From: Mesorhizobium sp. WSM3626
Lineage (GTDB): Bacteria > Pseudomonadota > Alphaproteobacteria > Rhizobiales > Rhizobiaceae
Direction: 5' to 3'
NCBI RefSeq assembly: GCF_000513935.1
Contig: NZ_AZUY01000059.1
Location: forward strand, 1 to 35,320
DNA length: 35,320 nt
The notes below the pieces were generated by a model, which was not told the origin of the DNA, ran no database searches, and saw only the letters and a program-made list of their open reading frames with translations. Positions 23,689-31,466 of this stretch are shown piece after piece. Made by a program: the position numbers and the translations under genes. The first letter of the stretch is position 1; each line of letters opens with the position of its first letter.

Positions 23689-25602
23689 ATGGGTTCGCCC
23701 TGGTCCGAATTGCTGGCCAATCTCGCGGTCGTGGCGATGTTCGTTTCGGTCTGGATCCACACGCATGTGTGGCTGGATCGCTGGCCGGCCGCCGCGAAGG
23801 CAGCGGCCTTCGGGGTGCTGATGGGTGCCGGCGCCATAGTCCTGATGCTGACGCCCATGCAGTTGCAGCCGGGCGTGCTCGCCGATCTCAGGGCGACCAT
23901 GATTGCCGTTGCCGGCTTCTTCGGCGGTCCTGTCGCCGGCATCGTCGCCGGGGTCATGGCCGGTGCCTTCCGGACGTTCGAGGGCGGCATTGGCGCCTTC
24001 GCCGGCGCGGTAGGGATCGCGGCCGCCATGCTGGTCGGTGTCGCCGCAAACCTTGCCCTGAAAGGGCGGCGGCCCACCGTGGTCGACATCATGCTGCTTG
24101 GCGCGGCCGCGGCGGCAGCATCGCTGCTTGGCCTCAGCATCCTGCCGAGGGAGGTCCTGCAAAGGATTCTGCCTGATGTGGCGCTGCCTTCCTCCCTGCT
24201 TATCTTTGTCTCGGTGGTGCTGTCGGGGCTGACGCTCTACCAGGAGCGGCGTCGCCTCGAAGCGTTGCAGTCCCGGCGCATCTACAAGGCCGTGGTGGAG
24301 ACGCTGCCCGATTGCCTCAATGTCAAGGATCTCGACGGGCGGTTCATCGCTGCCAATCCGGCAACGGCGCAACTGATGCATGCGGCCGACGCCAAGGCAC
24401 TGATCGGCAAGACGGACTTCGACTTCTTTCCGCATGAGACGGCCAAAGGCTTCCGCGAGGACGAGCTTGCGGTGCTGGCGTCGGGGGCCTCGTCCACCAT
24501 CGAACAGCACCTTCACCACGAGGACGGCACCGACGGCTGGCTGGCGACCTTGAAAGCTCCGTTCCGCGACAGGACCGGGGCGGTGGTCGGCCTGATCACC
24601 CACAATCGCGACATCACCGCGCGCAAGCAGCTCGAGACCGAGCTGGCGGAAAGCCAGGCAAGGCTCGGAGACGCCTTGACGCACATGGCCGACGGCCTGG
24701 TGATGTTCGACCTGGACGGCAAGATGGTGCTGTGCAACGCCCGGTACCGCGCCATGTTTCCGAAGACGGCCGACATAAGAGTGCCGGGTGCCGACTATCG
24801 TGACATCCTGCGCGCTTCGGCGGCGCGCGGCGAAGGCATCACGCCGCAGGACGCGGTCGAGGAGTGGATCGCCGAAATCATGGCCTCGCAGAAACTTGTC
24901 AGTCACCGTCAGGTCCGGCTTGCCGACGGGCGCTGGCTCGATGTGCGCACCCGGCCGACCGGCGATGGCGGAAGCCTCAGCATGTTTTCCGACATCACCG
25001 AGGCCAAGCAGGTCGAGGCCGAACTGATGGCCGCCAATGAGAAGCTGAACCTCCTGGCGCACCGCGACGGCCTGACCGAACTGTTGACGCGGCGTGCCTT
25101 CGACGAAGCGCTGGCGCGCGAATTCGCCCGCGCCAGCCGCAACGCAATGCCGCTCAGCCTGCTCATCATCGACGTTGACTGGTTCAAGCGGTTCAACGAC
25201 CATTACGGCCATCCGGCGGGCGATGAGTGCCTGCGCGTCGTCAGCCGCTGCATCGAGGCGGCAGCCCGCCGGCCGGCAGACTCCGCCGCCCGCTATGGCG
25301 GCGAGGAGTTCGGGCTCATCCTGCCCGAGACCGACGCGCATGGGGCCTTCGTCATCGCCGAAAACCTCAGGAGCAAGGTGCGCGACCTCGCTATTGGGCA
25401 TGCCGGCAGCGAAAAAGGCATCGTCACCGTCAGCATCGGTGTCAGCACCTTCGAGGCCGCCGCCGCCATCGAGATCGCCGATCTTCTGAGCCGCGCCGAC
25501 GAGGCGCTCTACGGCGCCAAGGCCGCGGGGCGGGACCGGGTGCATGGCTGGCGTCCGCACCTCAGCGGCCAACGCTCGACCGGTTCTCGGCGCAAGACTT
25601 GA
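23689..25602 (+). CDS. Membrane-bound PAS-PAS-GGDEF diguanylate cyclase
   Basis: A 637-residue enzyme predicted to make cyclic di-GMP. Residues 1-190 hold five to six membrane segments resembling the 5TMR-LYT sensor (GGPVAGIVAGVMAGAFR). Two PAS domains follow at about 200-320 and 325-445. The GGDEF domain has the active signature GGEEF at 537-541 and an inhibitory-site RxxD (Arg528 to Asp531) exactly five residues before it. It is therefore likely active and product-inhibited. No EAL domain is present. It stands alone, 160 bases after the LysR gene. Confidence 0.95.
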   Translation: MGSPWSELLANLAVVAMFVSVWIHTHVWLDRWPAAAKAAAFGVLMGAGAIVLMLTPMQLQPGVLADLRATMIAVAGFFGGPVAGIVAGVMAGAFRTFEGGIGAFAGAVGIAAAMLVGVAANLALKGRRPTVVDIMLLGAAAAAASLLGLSILPREVLQRILPDVALPSSLLIFVSVVLSGLTLYQERRRLEALQSRRIYKAVVETLPDCLNVKDLDGRFIAANPATAQLMHAADAKALIGKTDFDFFPHETAKGFREDELAVLASGASSTIEQHLHHEDGTDGWLATLKAPFRDRTGAVVGLITHNRDITARKQLETELAESQARLGDALTHMADGLVMFDLDGKMVLCNARYRAMFPKTADIRVPGADYRDILRASAARGEGITPQDAVEEWIAEIMASQKLVSHRQVRLADGRWLDVRTRPTGDGGSLSMFSDITEAKQVEAELMAANEKLNLLAHRDGLTELLTRRAFDEALAREFARASRNAMPLSLLIIDVDWFKRFNDHYGHPAGDECLRVVSRCIEAAARRPADSAARYGGEEFGLILPETDAHGAFVIAENLRSKVRDLAIGHAGSEKGIVTVSIGVSTFEAAAAIEIADLLSRADEALYGAKAAGRDRVHGWRPHLSGQRSTGSRRKT

Positions 25603-25693
25603 GCCTCTCCAAATCCTGGGGGCCGGGCTGCCTGTAGAGTTTGGATCGAGGCTGAGCTGGCTATTGCCTGAACGAGGATCAGGCCAGGCACCT

Positions 25694-25915
25694 TCAACCG
25701 CTGTGAACTGAATCCGCGCTGGCGGGATCGAGCTTCACAAGACGAGCCTTCGCCTCGCCGACGCGTTGTTGCGCCGATCGTATCCTGTCACAAAGCCTCA
25801 GATTGATACCAACGCCACAGTCCTCGTCCAGCATCGCGTTTGCACGTTCGAGGGCGAGTTCCGCTCGGTTAAGTCGCTGCCTCGCCCTGGCCAGTTCCAA
25901 GGTCAGAAGTTCCAT
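25694..25915 (-). CDS. Small coiled-coil protein, unknown
   Basis: A 73-residue protein starting MELLTLELARARQRL. It has two long amphipathic helices (AELALERANAMLDED and IRSAQQRVGEAKARL) separated by a short turn containing two cysteines (DCGVGI, RLCDR). It has no signal or membrane segment. The longer frame to 26164 has poor composition before residue 84, so the ATG at 25915 is preferred, although its ribosome site is weak. It is 113 bases downstream of the small membrane protein on the same strand. The function is unknown. Confidence 0.5.
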   Translation of the reverse strand: MELLTLELARARQRLNRAELALERANAMLDEDCGVGINLRLCDRIRSAQQRVGEAKARLVKLDPASADSVHSG

Positions 25916-26028
25916 TACTGCTGTTTCCGTGGTTACGGTCCCTTCAGGTGGGAAACCGTTGCCGGTCGTTTTGGTTCCGGCTGTTCGCGTGCAGCTGCAT
26001 TGGCTGCCGCGCGCGCCCTTGACGACCT

Positions 26029-26256
26029 TCAGGACGGCCTTGGATGGGCAAGGCTGGTGTCGAAAGTGTCCGGCAGGACAGGTGTGCCATTGGGCGCAGT
26101 CGAGGCTGTCGTCATCCTGTCGACCGCCGGGATGATGACCATGCGGGCATGCTGCTCCGGCCACAATGGCTTTCCGAAAAGGAAGAACGTGCTGGCGAGA
26201 AAACAGACCAGCAAGAGGACGGCCAAGGTATTGGCGATGATCTCACCAAGCTGCAT
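26029..26256 (-). CDS. Small single-pass membrane protein, unknown
   Basis: A 75-residue protein starting MQLGEIIANT. Residues 8-28 form one strong hydrophobic helix (LAVLLLVCFLASTFFLFG), and the remaining 45 residues are polar and proline-rich, probably periplasmic. A strong ribosome site, GGAGGAGA, lies seven bases before the ATG. A palindrome (TCGGACT-TC-AGTCCGA, 26343-26358) lies about 90-100 bases upstream. I recognise no family. Confidence 0.6.
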   Translation of the reverse strand: MQLGEIIANTLAVLLLVCFLASTFFLFGKPLWPEQHARMVIIPAVDRMTTASTAPNGTPVLPDTFDTSLAHPRPS

Positions 26257-26684
26257 TATCTCTCCTCCAAATCACGCACCTGCAATGGGCAACGAGCACC
26301 AGCGGACTATGTTCAACGTGTGGGACCAATGCGCCTGATACTTCGGACTTCAGTCCGAGTTGCGGGTCGAACGATAAAGGCACAACCTGCCTGCGCACCG
26401 GCCGAGCCTCCGCCAATGGTGGCAGCCGGAGCATGGCCCGGCCTGCTCGCAACGTACCGAGCCCTCCGCCAAGGCAGGCCGGGCTGCCTCTCCTGAAGCG
26501 TCATGAACGGACCGCGATTTCCGCGGGCAGCGGCGAGCGTTGATTCCTCGGCAACGGCTAACCCCGATCCGCGGGGTGACGGAAAGCACGCCGATATCCG
26601 TTAGACAGGGATTGTATGGACGCATCCGCTGTCCCCTCGCCTCAACTCGGCGCCACGATTGCCAGTGAAAAACGACGAGGGCTG
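26257..26684. other. Gene-free stretch
   Basis: Apart from the small palindrome at 26343-26358 (TCGGACT, two-base centre, AGTCCGA) I see no gene, RNA or repeat here. Open frames on both strands have arginine-rich non-protein composition and no ribosome site. Confidence 0.5.
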
Positions 26685-26792
26685 CTACCAGCTCACGGTA
26701 AAGCTGACGAGCAGGACGGCGATCAAGGCCGATAACGGGACCGCCATCAACAGCGCCGCCTCCATAAGTCGGCTTTCCTTGTCGCTGAACAT
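26685..26792 (-). CDS. 35-residue single-pass membrane peptide
   Basis: A frame of 35 codons starting MFSDKESRLMEAA, with one hydrophobic helix (LLMAVPLSALIAVLLVSF) and a short end (TVSW). GAGGAG lies six to eight bases upstream of the ATG. The charged start and the single helix suggest an inner-membrane micro-protein with the N-terminus in the cytoplasm. No family is recognised. A ribosome site, a well-shaped helix and low-complexity-free coding support a real gene, but a chance frame is possible. Confidence 0.5.
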   Translation of the reverse strand: MFSDKESRLMEAALLMAVPLSALIAVLLVSFTVSW

Positions 26793-26831
26793 CAGGATCT
26801 CCTCACATCTTGACCCGAAACCGGGGAATTC

Positions 26832-26869
26832 AGGGTTCGCCCACCGCATGGAAGCAGCGGGCGAACCCT
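26832..26869. repeat. Perfect 11-bp inverted repeat
   Basis: AGGGTTCGCCC (26832-26842) and GGGCGAACCCT (26859-26869) are exactly complementary across a 16-base loop. Only three T follow on the plus strand and none on the minus strand. It may be an RNA hairpin in a leader or a protein site; it is 40 bases upstream of the 35-residue peptide gene. Confidence 0.55.
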
Positions 26870-27071
26870 TTCGGCGCAGGAAGGGACGTTAGCTGCGCCA
26901 ATTCGAAAAAACACGCGCGGTCGCAGTCCGACTTTCGCCGGCTACCTGCCGGTGACCTTGCAGCGAACAACGAGCGTGAAAGATGGCCGTTCCCGGCGGC
27001 GGCTCCGGCAGGACCATTGCGTTTTCAGATGGGACCTAAGTCTGGGGCAGGCCGGACCGAAGCCCGATCCT

Positions 27072-27096
27072 GGAACATTCAATCCCGCCTGAAGTT
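27072..27096 (+). promoter_or_regulatory. EcfG-like general stress promoter
   Basis: GGAAC (27072-27076), a 16-base spacer and AGTT (27093-27096) fit the alphaproteobacterial EcfG consensus GGAAC-N16/17-CGTT, with one mismatch in the -10. Transcription would start about 50 bases before the DUF1236 start codon, a sensible leader length. Confidence 0.5.
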
Positions 27097-27152
27097 CGAT
27101 CGGCAGCGCGGTGACAATGTTGTAGCTGTGCAGGTTTCAGATGGAGGAACTC

Positions 27153-27449
27153 ATGAAAAAGAATCTTGCCGCCGTAGCCGCGGTTCTGTTGCTCGCAGGT
27201 GTCGGCGCGGCTGCCGCCGAGGACGTCGTCATCCAGCCCGAGCAGGAAACAGTGATCAAGGAGTATGTGAAGAAGCAGCCGCTGGCTTCGGTCAAGGTTC
27301 CCGGCGTGGAACTCAATATCGGCACGGCTTTGCCAGATACCGTTGAACTCCACGAAGTTCCCAACGTCAAATATCGCTACACCGTGATCGACAACCGGAC
27401 GGTGATCGTGGACCCAGGCACTCACAAGATCGTCAAGATCATCGAGTAA
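27153..27449 (+). CDS. DUF1236-family periplasmic protein
   Basis: A 98-residue protein. Residues 1-22 are a signal peptide (KKNLAAVAAVLLLAGVGAAAA, cleavage before ED). The rest matches DUF1236: an IKEYVKKQPLASVKVPG segment, then LPDTVELHEVP, and the ending KYRYTVIDNRTVIVDPGTHKIVKII. The function is unknown; the family is frequent in rhizobia. The ATG at 27153 is preferred to 27141 because GGAGG lies between them as its ribosome site. The likely EcfG-type promoter suggests stress induction. Confidence 0.85.
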   Translation: MKKNLAAVAAVLLLAGVGAAAAEDVVIQPEQETVIKEYVKKQPLASVKVPGVELNIGTALPDTVELHEVPNVKYRYTVIDNRTVIVDPGTHKIVKIIE

Positions 27450-27456
27450 CCGCGCC

Positions 27457-27485
27457 TGGCCCGCCGCCCGGCTGGTGGCGGGCCA
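27457..27485 (+). terminator. Hairpin after the DUF1236 gene
   Basis: TGGCCCGCC (27457-27465) and GGCGGGCCA (27477-27485) are perfectly complementary across 11 bases, starting seven bases after the stop codon. Only AATT follows, so a classical U-tract is lacking. It is probably the 3' end hairpin of the transcript. Confidence 0.5.
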
Positions 27486-27570
27486 ATTGCGCAAAGTGCG
27501 TTTGCCAGAGCAATCATAATCATAATTTGCGCGGGTCGATGCCGATCTCGCGCCTGCTAATCCAGCATCA

Positions 27571-28428
27571 TTACGATGGGTTCGCCTCCTGCAGTTCGCG
27601 GCGCCGGGCCAGCGCGCGAATTCGGTCCGCGACTTTGCCGTCCACCGGGTTGTAGACGGTCAGGCTCAAATCCGGCCGGCCGTCGACCGCGAAGGCCGAA
27701 TATTCGAGTTCGATGTCCCCGAGTTCGGGATGCTTCAGGCGCTTTGTCCCGTCGCCATGGCTGAGCACGTCGTTTTCCCGCCACAGGGCGGCAAACTCGG
27801 GGCTGGCGCTGCAAAGCTCGTCCACGAGCTGGGCGACCTCGGACACCGCGCCGGCGCGTGCCGCGTCGGCCCGGAACGCGCCGACCACGAAGCGGGCGAG
27901 ATTCTCCCAATCGTGCTGCTTGGCGCGGATTGTGGGGCTCAGGAACATGAACCGCAGGATGTTGCGCTGACCCGGGGGCAAGGTGCTGTAGTCGGTCATC
28001 ACGATTTGCGCGGCGCGGTTCCAGGCGACGACATCCCAGGTTGCCGTTTTGATCAAGGCCGGGCTTGCCTCGAGCGTATCGATAAGGCGCTGCAGCCTGG
28101 GGCTGACACCGTCGGCGCCGATGTAGCGGACCTCGGGCGGACGCCCCAGCCCCAGCATGAAAAGATGTTCGCGCTCGGCCTCGGTCAGCAGCAGCCCCTT
28201 GGCGATCCGGTTCAGCACGTCGGCCGAAGGCGCGCCGCCGCGTCCCTGTTCCAGCCATGTGTACCAGGTCGGGCTGATGTTGGCGCGCTGGGCGACCTCT
28301 TCGCGGCGCAGTCCCGGCGTGCGCCTGCGCCCCGAGAAGCCGAACGACGAGGGGTCGAGCCGGGTGCGCCGATCCTTCAGAAATGCTGCGAGCGAACCGG
28401 CGGAATTGTTGGGCATCCTGTTAGTCAT
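27571..28428 (-). CDS. MmyB-type helix-turn-helix regulator
   Basis: A 285-residue regulator with an Xre helix-turn-helix at residues about 14-80 (RRTPGLRREEVAQRANISPTW, then YTWLEQGRG) and a C-terminal MmyB-like ligand-binding domain (WDVVAWNRAAQIVM, LRFMFLSP, LSLTVYNPVDG). Some members bind fatty-acid-like ligands. It is divergent from an SDR gene, with 78 AT-rich bases between starts, and probably controls it, as such pairs usually do. Confidence 0.92.
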   Translation of the reverse strand: MTNRMPNNSAGSLAAFLKDRRTRLDPSSFGFSGRRRTPGLRREEVAQRANISPTWYTWLEQGRGGAPSADVLNRIAKGLLLTEAEREHLFMLGLGRPPEVRYIGADGVSPRLQRLIDTLEASPALIKTATWDVVAWNRAAQIVMTDYSTLPPGQRNILRFMFLSPTIRAKQHDWENLARFVVGAFRADAARAGAVSEVAQLVDELCSASPEFAALWRENDVLSHGDGTKRLKHPELGDIELEYSAFAVDGRPDLSLTVYNPVDGKVADRIRALARRRELQEANPS

Positions 28429-28506
28429 TATACCATGATAAGATCACTACTTTAATGGAATAATAGAGCAGCGATACTGCGCGGGCAACTGTGCAGGAGA
28501 TTTTGC

Positions 28507-29391
28507 ATGCGAATCTTTCTTACCGGCGCCACCGGCTTCATCGGTTCGGCGATTGTCCCCGAACTTCTTCAGGCCGGCCATCAGGTAATCGGCGTCACTC
28601 GCTCGGATGCCGGCGCCGAGGCGTTGGCCGCCGCGGGCGTGGAGGCGTATCGCGGAACACTCGAGGATTCCGAGGGCCTGCGCGACGGCGCGGCGAAGGC
28701 GGAAGCGGTGATCCACACGGCCTTCGACCATGATTTTTCGAGGTTCGCCGAGAATTGCGAAAAGGACAGGCGCGTCATCGCGGCACTCGGCCAGGCACTC
28801 GCCGGCTCCGACCGGCCGCTGGTGATCACGTCGGGCACCGGCATGGGCGCCCCCGGCCATGGCCAGTTGGCGGTCGAGGACGTCTTCAACCCCAGCCATC
28901 CCAATCCGCGCGTCGCCTCGGAACTCGCCGGGAATGCCCTGCTGGAGGCGGGCATCAACGTGTCGGTGATGCGGCTGCCGCAGGTCCATAACACGGTCAA
29001 GCAGGGGCTGATCTCGCCGCTCATCGAAATCGCGCGCCGGAAAGGTGTCTCGGCCTATGTCGGTGAAGGCCGCAATCGCTTTGCGGCGGGCCACCTCCTC
29101 GATGTGGCGCGCCTCTATCGCCTTGCTGTGGAAAAGCGGCAGCCGGGCGCCCGCTATCACGCCGTCGGCGAGGAAGGCGTCGAGGTGCGCGCGATCGCCG
29201 AGGCGCTTGGCCGCGGCCTGAACCTGCCGGTCGTTTCGATCGCACCGGAAAAGGCGGCGGAGCATTTCGGCTGGATGGCGATGTTCGCCCCCATGGACCT
29301 GCCGGCGTCCAGCGCGCTGACCCAGGCGCGGCTTGGCTGGCATCCGACCGGGCCGACGCTGATCGCCGATCTCGACGCCATGCGATATTGA
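28507..29391 (+). CDS. NAD(P)-dependent extended SDR oxidoreductase
   Basis: A 294-residue atypical extended SDR with an N-terminal Rossmann fold (MRIFLTGATGFIGSAIV). The region VIHTAFDHDFSRF and the late part (RFAAGHLLDVARLYRLA, then YHAVGEEGV) match the NAD(P)-binding SDR group next to MmyB regulators. The canonical YxxxK is not obvious. The substrate is unknown. CAGGAG lies upstream of the ATG. It is divergent from the MmyB-type regulator and is its likely target. Confidence 0.9.
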   Translation: MRIFLTGATGFIGSAIVPELLQAGHQVIGVTRSDAGAEALAAAGVEAYRGTLEDSEGLRDGAAKAEAVIHTAFDHDFSRFAENCEKDRRVIAALGQALAGSDRPLVITSGTGMGAPGHGQLAVEDVFNPSHPNPRVASELAGNALLEAGINVSVMRLPQVHNTVKQGLISPLIEIARRKGVSAYVGEGRNRFAAGHLLDVARLYRLAVEKRQPGARYHAVGEEGVEVRAIAEALGRGLNLPVVSIAPEKAAEHFGWMAMFAPMDLPASSALTQARLGWHPTGPTLIADLDAMRY

Positions 29392-29524
29392 TGCGCGTAA
29401 GAGGCGGCCGTCGCAGACCGTGAAGTCACGCCGGCTATGTCAATTGCCGTGTTTGGGGCGTGACCGGCCTACAGCATGTCGCGGCGAATAGGATTCGCCC
29501 GACCTACTGTAAGCTTCTGATTTT

Positions 29525-29572
29525 ATGCATGTCGTCGTCCCGGAACCGAGCACACTTCCGGGCGACATGCAT
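29525..29572. repeat. Rhizobial palindromic repeat (CATGTCG type)
   Basis: ATGCATGTCG (29525-29534) pairs with CGACATGCAT (29563-29572), and the inner CCCGGAA (29539-29545) pairs with TTCCGGG (29556-29562). I recall this pattern from many intergenic gaps of rhizobia. The element touches the hicB stop codon on the minus strand and may also act as its transcript end. Confidence 0.7.
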
Positions 29573-29972
29573 TAGGCCGCTTCAAGCGCCATCACCTTCT
29601 CCGCTGCCTTCGCCAGAAACCCGGATCGCGTATAGCCATGGGCTTCGGCGAAGGCATCGATCGGCTGGAGAACGTCGTCCGGCAGGGTCACGTTGATACG
29701 CACCGCCTTCCTGGCTCCGGTCCTTGCCGCGACCAGGATTGCAACGCCGTCGCGATTGTCGGCGTCTGTCATCACAGCCTCAAGACTGGAAGGCTCTGGA
29801 ATGGCATCGCCATCCTCGACCAGCCCCTCGATATGGAGGGGAAGGGCCTCTTCGGCCATGGACCGGGCGTCATCAAGATCCTTGCCGGCGGTAATCACGC
29901 TGGGAAATCAGGGAAAGACACGCCGAAGTCGTTGTCGGCATCCTTGTGGATAAGTCCGATATACTGCTTCAT
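29572..29972 (-). pseudogene. hicB: HicB-family antitoxin, frameshifted
   Basis: A HicB-like antitoxin is split between two frames. The first part (from ATG 29972 with GAGGTGA upstream) reads MKQYIGLIHKDADNDFGVSF then PDFPA and stops at 29895. The rest reads VITAGKDLDDARSMAEEALP to the end in another frame, including the RHH-like KAVRINVTLPDDVLQPIDAF. Families read FPDFPGVITAG here; the DNA has CCA-GCG-TGA where CCA-GGC-GTG-A is expected, so one G is missing near 29899-29901. No hicA toxin gene is visible upstream. A sequencing error would give the same picture. Confidence 0.8.
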
Positions 29973-30277
29973 GTCAGTCACCTCGGTTTCAGTCCAGATT
30001 GCTTTTCGATGTCCCCGAAGGAGCGGCCTGCCTACAATCCTAAATTCCGACAATTCCGACAAGTCGCTGTCCGGCTCTGTTATATCGATGTTGCACAAAC
30101 GGTTGACCCTGGGTTAGCATCCTCTTGTTGACGCCGATCGGAGGAATTTAGGCGGTCAGCTGGAGCGGCATGCGTTCTTGGCGCAAGGAGGATGCTCCAA
30201 CACTTTAACCGGCGCGTGATCCTTCCTGAAACCGGTCCCGGTTTTTAGGGACGTGCGCTTCTGTGGAGGAGGAACCC
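29973..30277. other. Intergenic gap between hicB and the ABC importer
   Basis: No gene seen. It holds a tandem 9-bp repeat (TTCCGACAA at 30045-30053 and 30054-30062) upstream of hicB and a second rhizobial palindrome at 30212-30258. No hicA-like frame is found on the minus strand. Confidence 0.5.
30212..30258. repeat. Rhizobial palindromic repeat (GCGCGTGATCC type)
   Basis: GCGCGTGATCC.. and ..AGGGACGTGCGC form an imperfect inverted repeat around ACCGGTCCCGG. It resembles a palindrome family with GCATGATCC..GGGATCATGC ends recalled from rhizobial intergenic regions. It ends 20 bases before the binding protein start codon, so it would lie in the leader. Confidence 0.5.
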
Positions 30278-31225
30278 ATGAACAGACGCGAATTCCTGAT
30301 GACGTCCGTGGCCGCGGGCGCCATGATGCTGGCCGCACGCTCGGCTTTCGCCGCGGACAAACTGACCATTCTCGGCTCGGTGCCCAGTCTCGGCTTTCCG
30401 TTCTTCGTGCACATGCTGAACGAGATCAAGGCCGAAGCGCAGGCGCAAGGCGTCAACCTGACCGAGAGCGACGGCCAGAACTCGGCCACCAAGCAGACCG
30501 CCGACATCGAGGCGGCCCTGGTGCAGAAGGTCAACGCGATCGTCATCTCGCCGCTCGACGTCAACGCGCTGGCGCCAGCCATCGAGGAAGCGGTCAAGGC
30601 CGGCGTTCCCGTGGTGACGATCGACCGCCGCGTCGACGGGGTCCAGGGCATCCTTGCCCATGTCGGTGCCGACAACGTCAAGGGCGGCGAGGCGGAAGCC
30701 CAGGCCGTGGTTGCGGCATTCCCCAATGGCGCCAAGCTGTTCCACCTGCAGGGCCAGCCGGGCGCGGGTCCCGCGATCGACCGCAACAAGGGCGTGCACA
30801 ATGTGCTCGATCCGCTGAAGGACAAGTACCAGATCATCTATGAGCAAACCGCCAACTTCGCCCGCGCCGAGGCACTGACGGTGACGGAAGCCGGCCTTGC
30901 CGCCAACGGCAAGCCGGACGCCATCATTTGCGCCAATGACGATATGGCGCTGGGCGCGCTCGAAGCGTGTGCCGCGCGCAACTTCAGCGACGTCAAGATC
31001 TACGGCTTCGATGCGCTGCCGGAAGCGCTGGTCGCCGTGCGCGACGGCAAGCTCGCCGGCACGGTCGAACAGTTCCCCGGCAAGCAGTCGCGCACCGCCG
31101 TACAGATCGCGGTCGCCTTCGCCAAGGACAAGACCGAGCCGAAGGAGAAGCTGGTGCTGCTGACCCCCATCGTCATCGGCAAGGACAATCTCGACAAGGC
31201 GGAAAGGCTGAACGAGACGAAGTAG
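30278..31225 (+). CDS. Ribose-type sugar-binding protein
   Basis: A 315-residue periplasmic binding protein of the RbsB-like (peripla_BP_4) type. The start MNRREFLMTSVAAGAMM carries a twin-arginine-like signal (NRREFL) with cleavage after AFA. The fold is seen in VNAIVISPLDVNALAPAI, GVPVVTIDRRV and ICANDDMALGALEA. GGAGGAGG precedes the ATG at 30278. It is the first gene of a three-gene importer; the sugar is unknown, since no kinase or isomerase gene is beside it. Confidence 0.93.
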   Translation: MNRREFLMTSVAAGAMMLAARSAFAADKLTILGSVPSLGFPFFVHMLNEIKAEAQAQGVNLTESDGQNSATKQTADIEAALVQKVNAIVISPLDVNALAPAIEEAVKAGVPVVTIDRRVDGVQGILAHVGADNVKGGEAEAQAVVAAFPNGAKLFHLQGQPGAGPAIDRNKGVHNVLDPLKDKYQIIYEQTANFARAEALTVTEAGLAANGKPDAIICANDDMALGALEACAARNFSDVKIYGFDALPEALVAVRDGKLAGTVEQFPGKQSRTAVQIAVAFAKDKTEPKEKLVLLTPIVIGKDNLDKAERLNETK

Positions 31226-31260
31226 GGCAGTCAGCTTCGATTGATAAGCCGGCGGGACAG

Positions 31261-31418
31261 CGCCCCCCTCTGTCCTGCCGGACATCTCCCCCTCAAGAGG
31301 GGAGATCGGATGTCTCTCCCGCGGCGCCAATCTCCAATATTACAGGGAAGGGCACCGGCGTTCAGGCTGCCAATCTCCCCCCTTGAGGGGGAGATGTCCG
31401 GCAGGACAGAGGGGGGCG
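31261..31418. repeat. 37-bp perfect inverted repeat inside the importer operon
   Basis: Arms 31261-31297 and 31382-31418 are exactly complementary over 37 bases, with 84 bases between. Each arm also forms its own hairpin (ATCTCCCC / GGGGAGAT at 31284-31306; ATCTCCCCC / GGGGGAGAT at 31373-31395). It lies between the binding protein and ATPase genes. The arm sequence recurs at 21470, so it is a mobile or mosaic repeat. Confidence 0.9.
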
Positions 31419-31466
31419 TTCAAGCGCAACCTGGCTAAATCTAGGGGTGGCAACAAGGAGAAGTCT

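Larger units (their letters stand above)
26793..27152. other. Intergenic region with hairpin and EcfG-like promoter
   Basis: The 360-base divergent gap contains a perfect hairpin (26832-26869) and an EcfG-like promoter (27072-27096) serving the DUF1236 gene. I see no protein gene in it. Confidence 0.55.

Noticed and set aside
23494..25572. 692-codon minus-strand frame opposite the diguanylate cyclase
   Set aside because: It is a shadow; residue composition (H, R, Q, G rich) is not protein-like.
30045..30062. Tandem TTCCGACAA as a CRISPR-like or att site
   Set aside because: Only two nine-base units with no spacers and no integrase or cas gene in the window.
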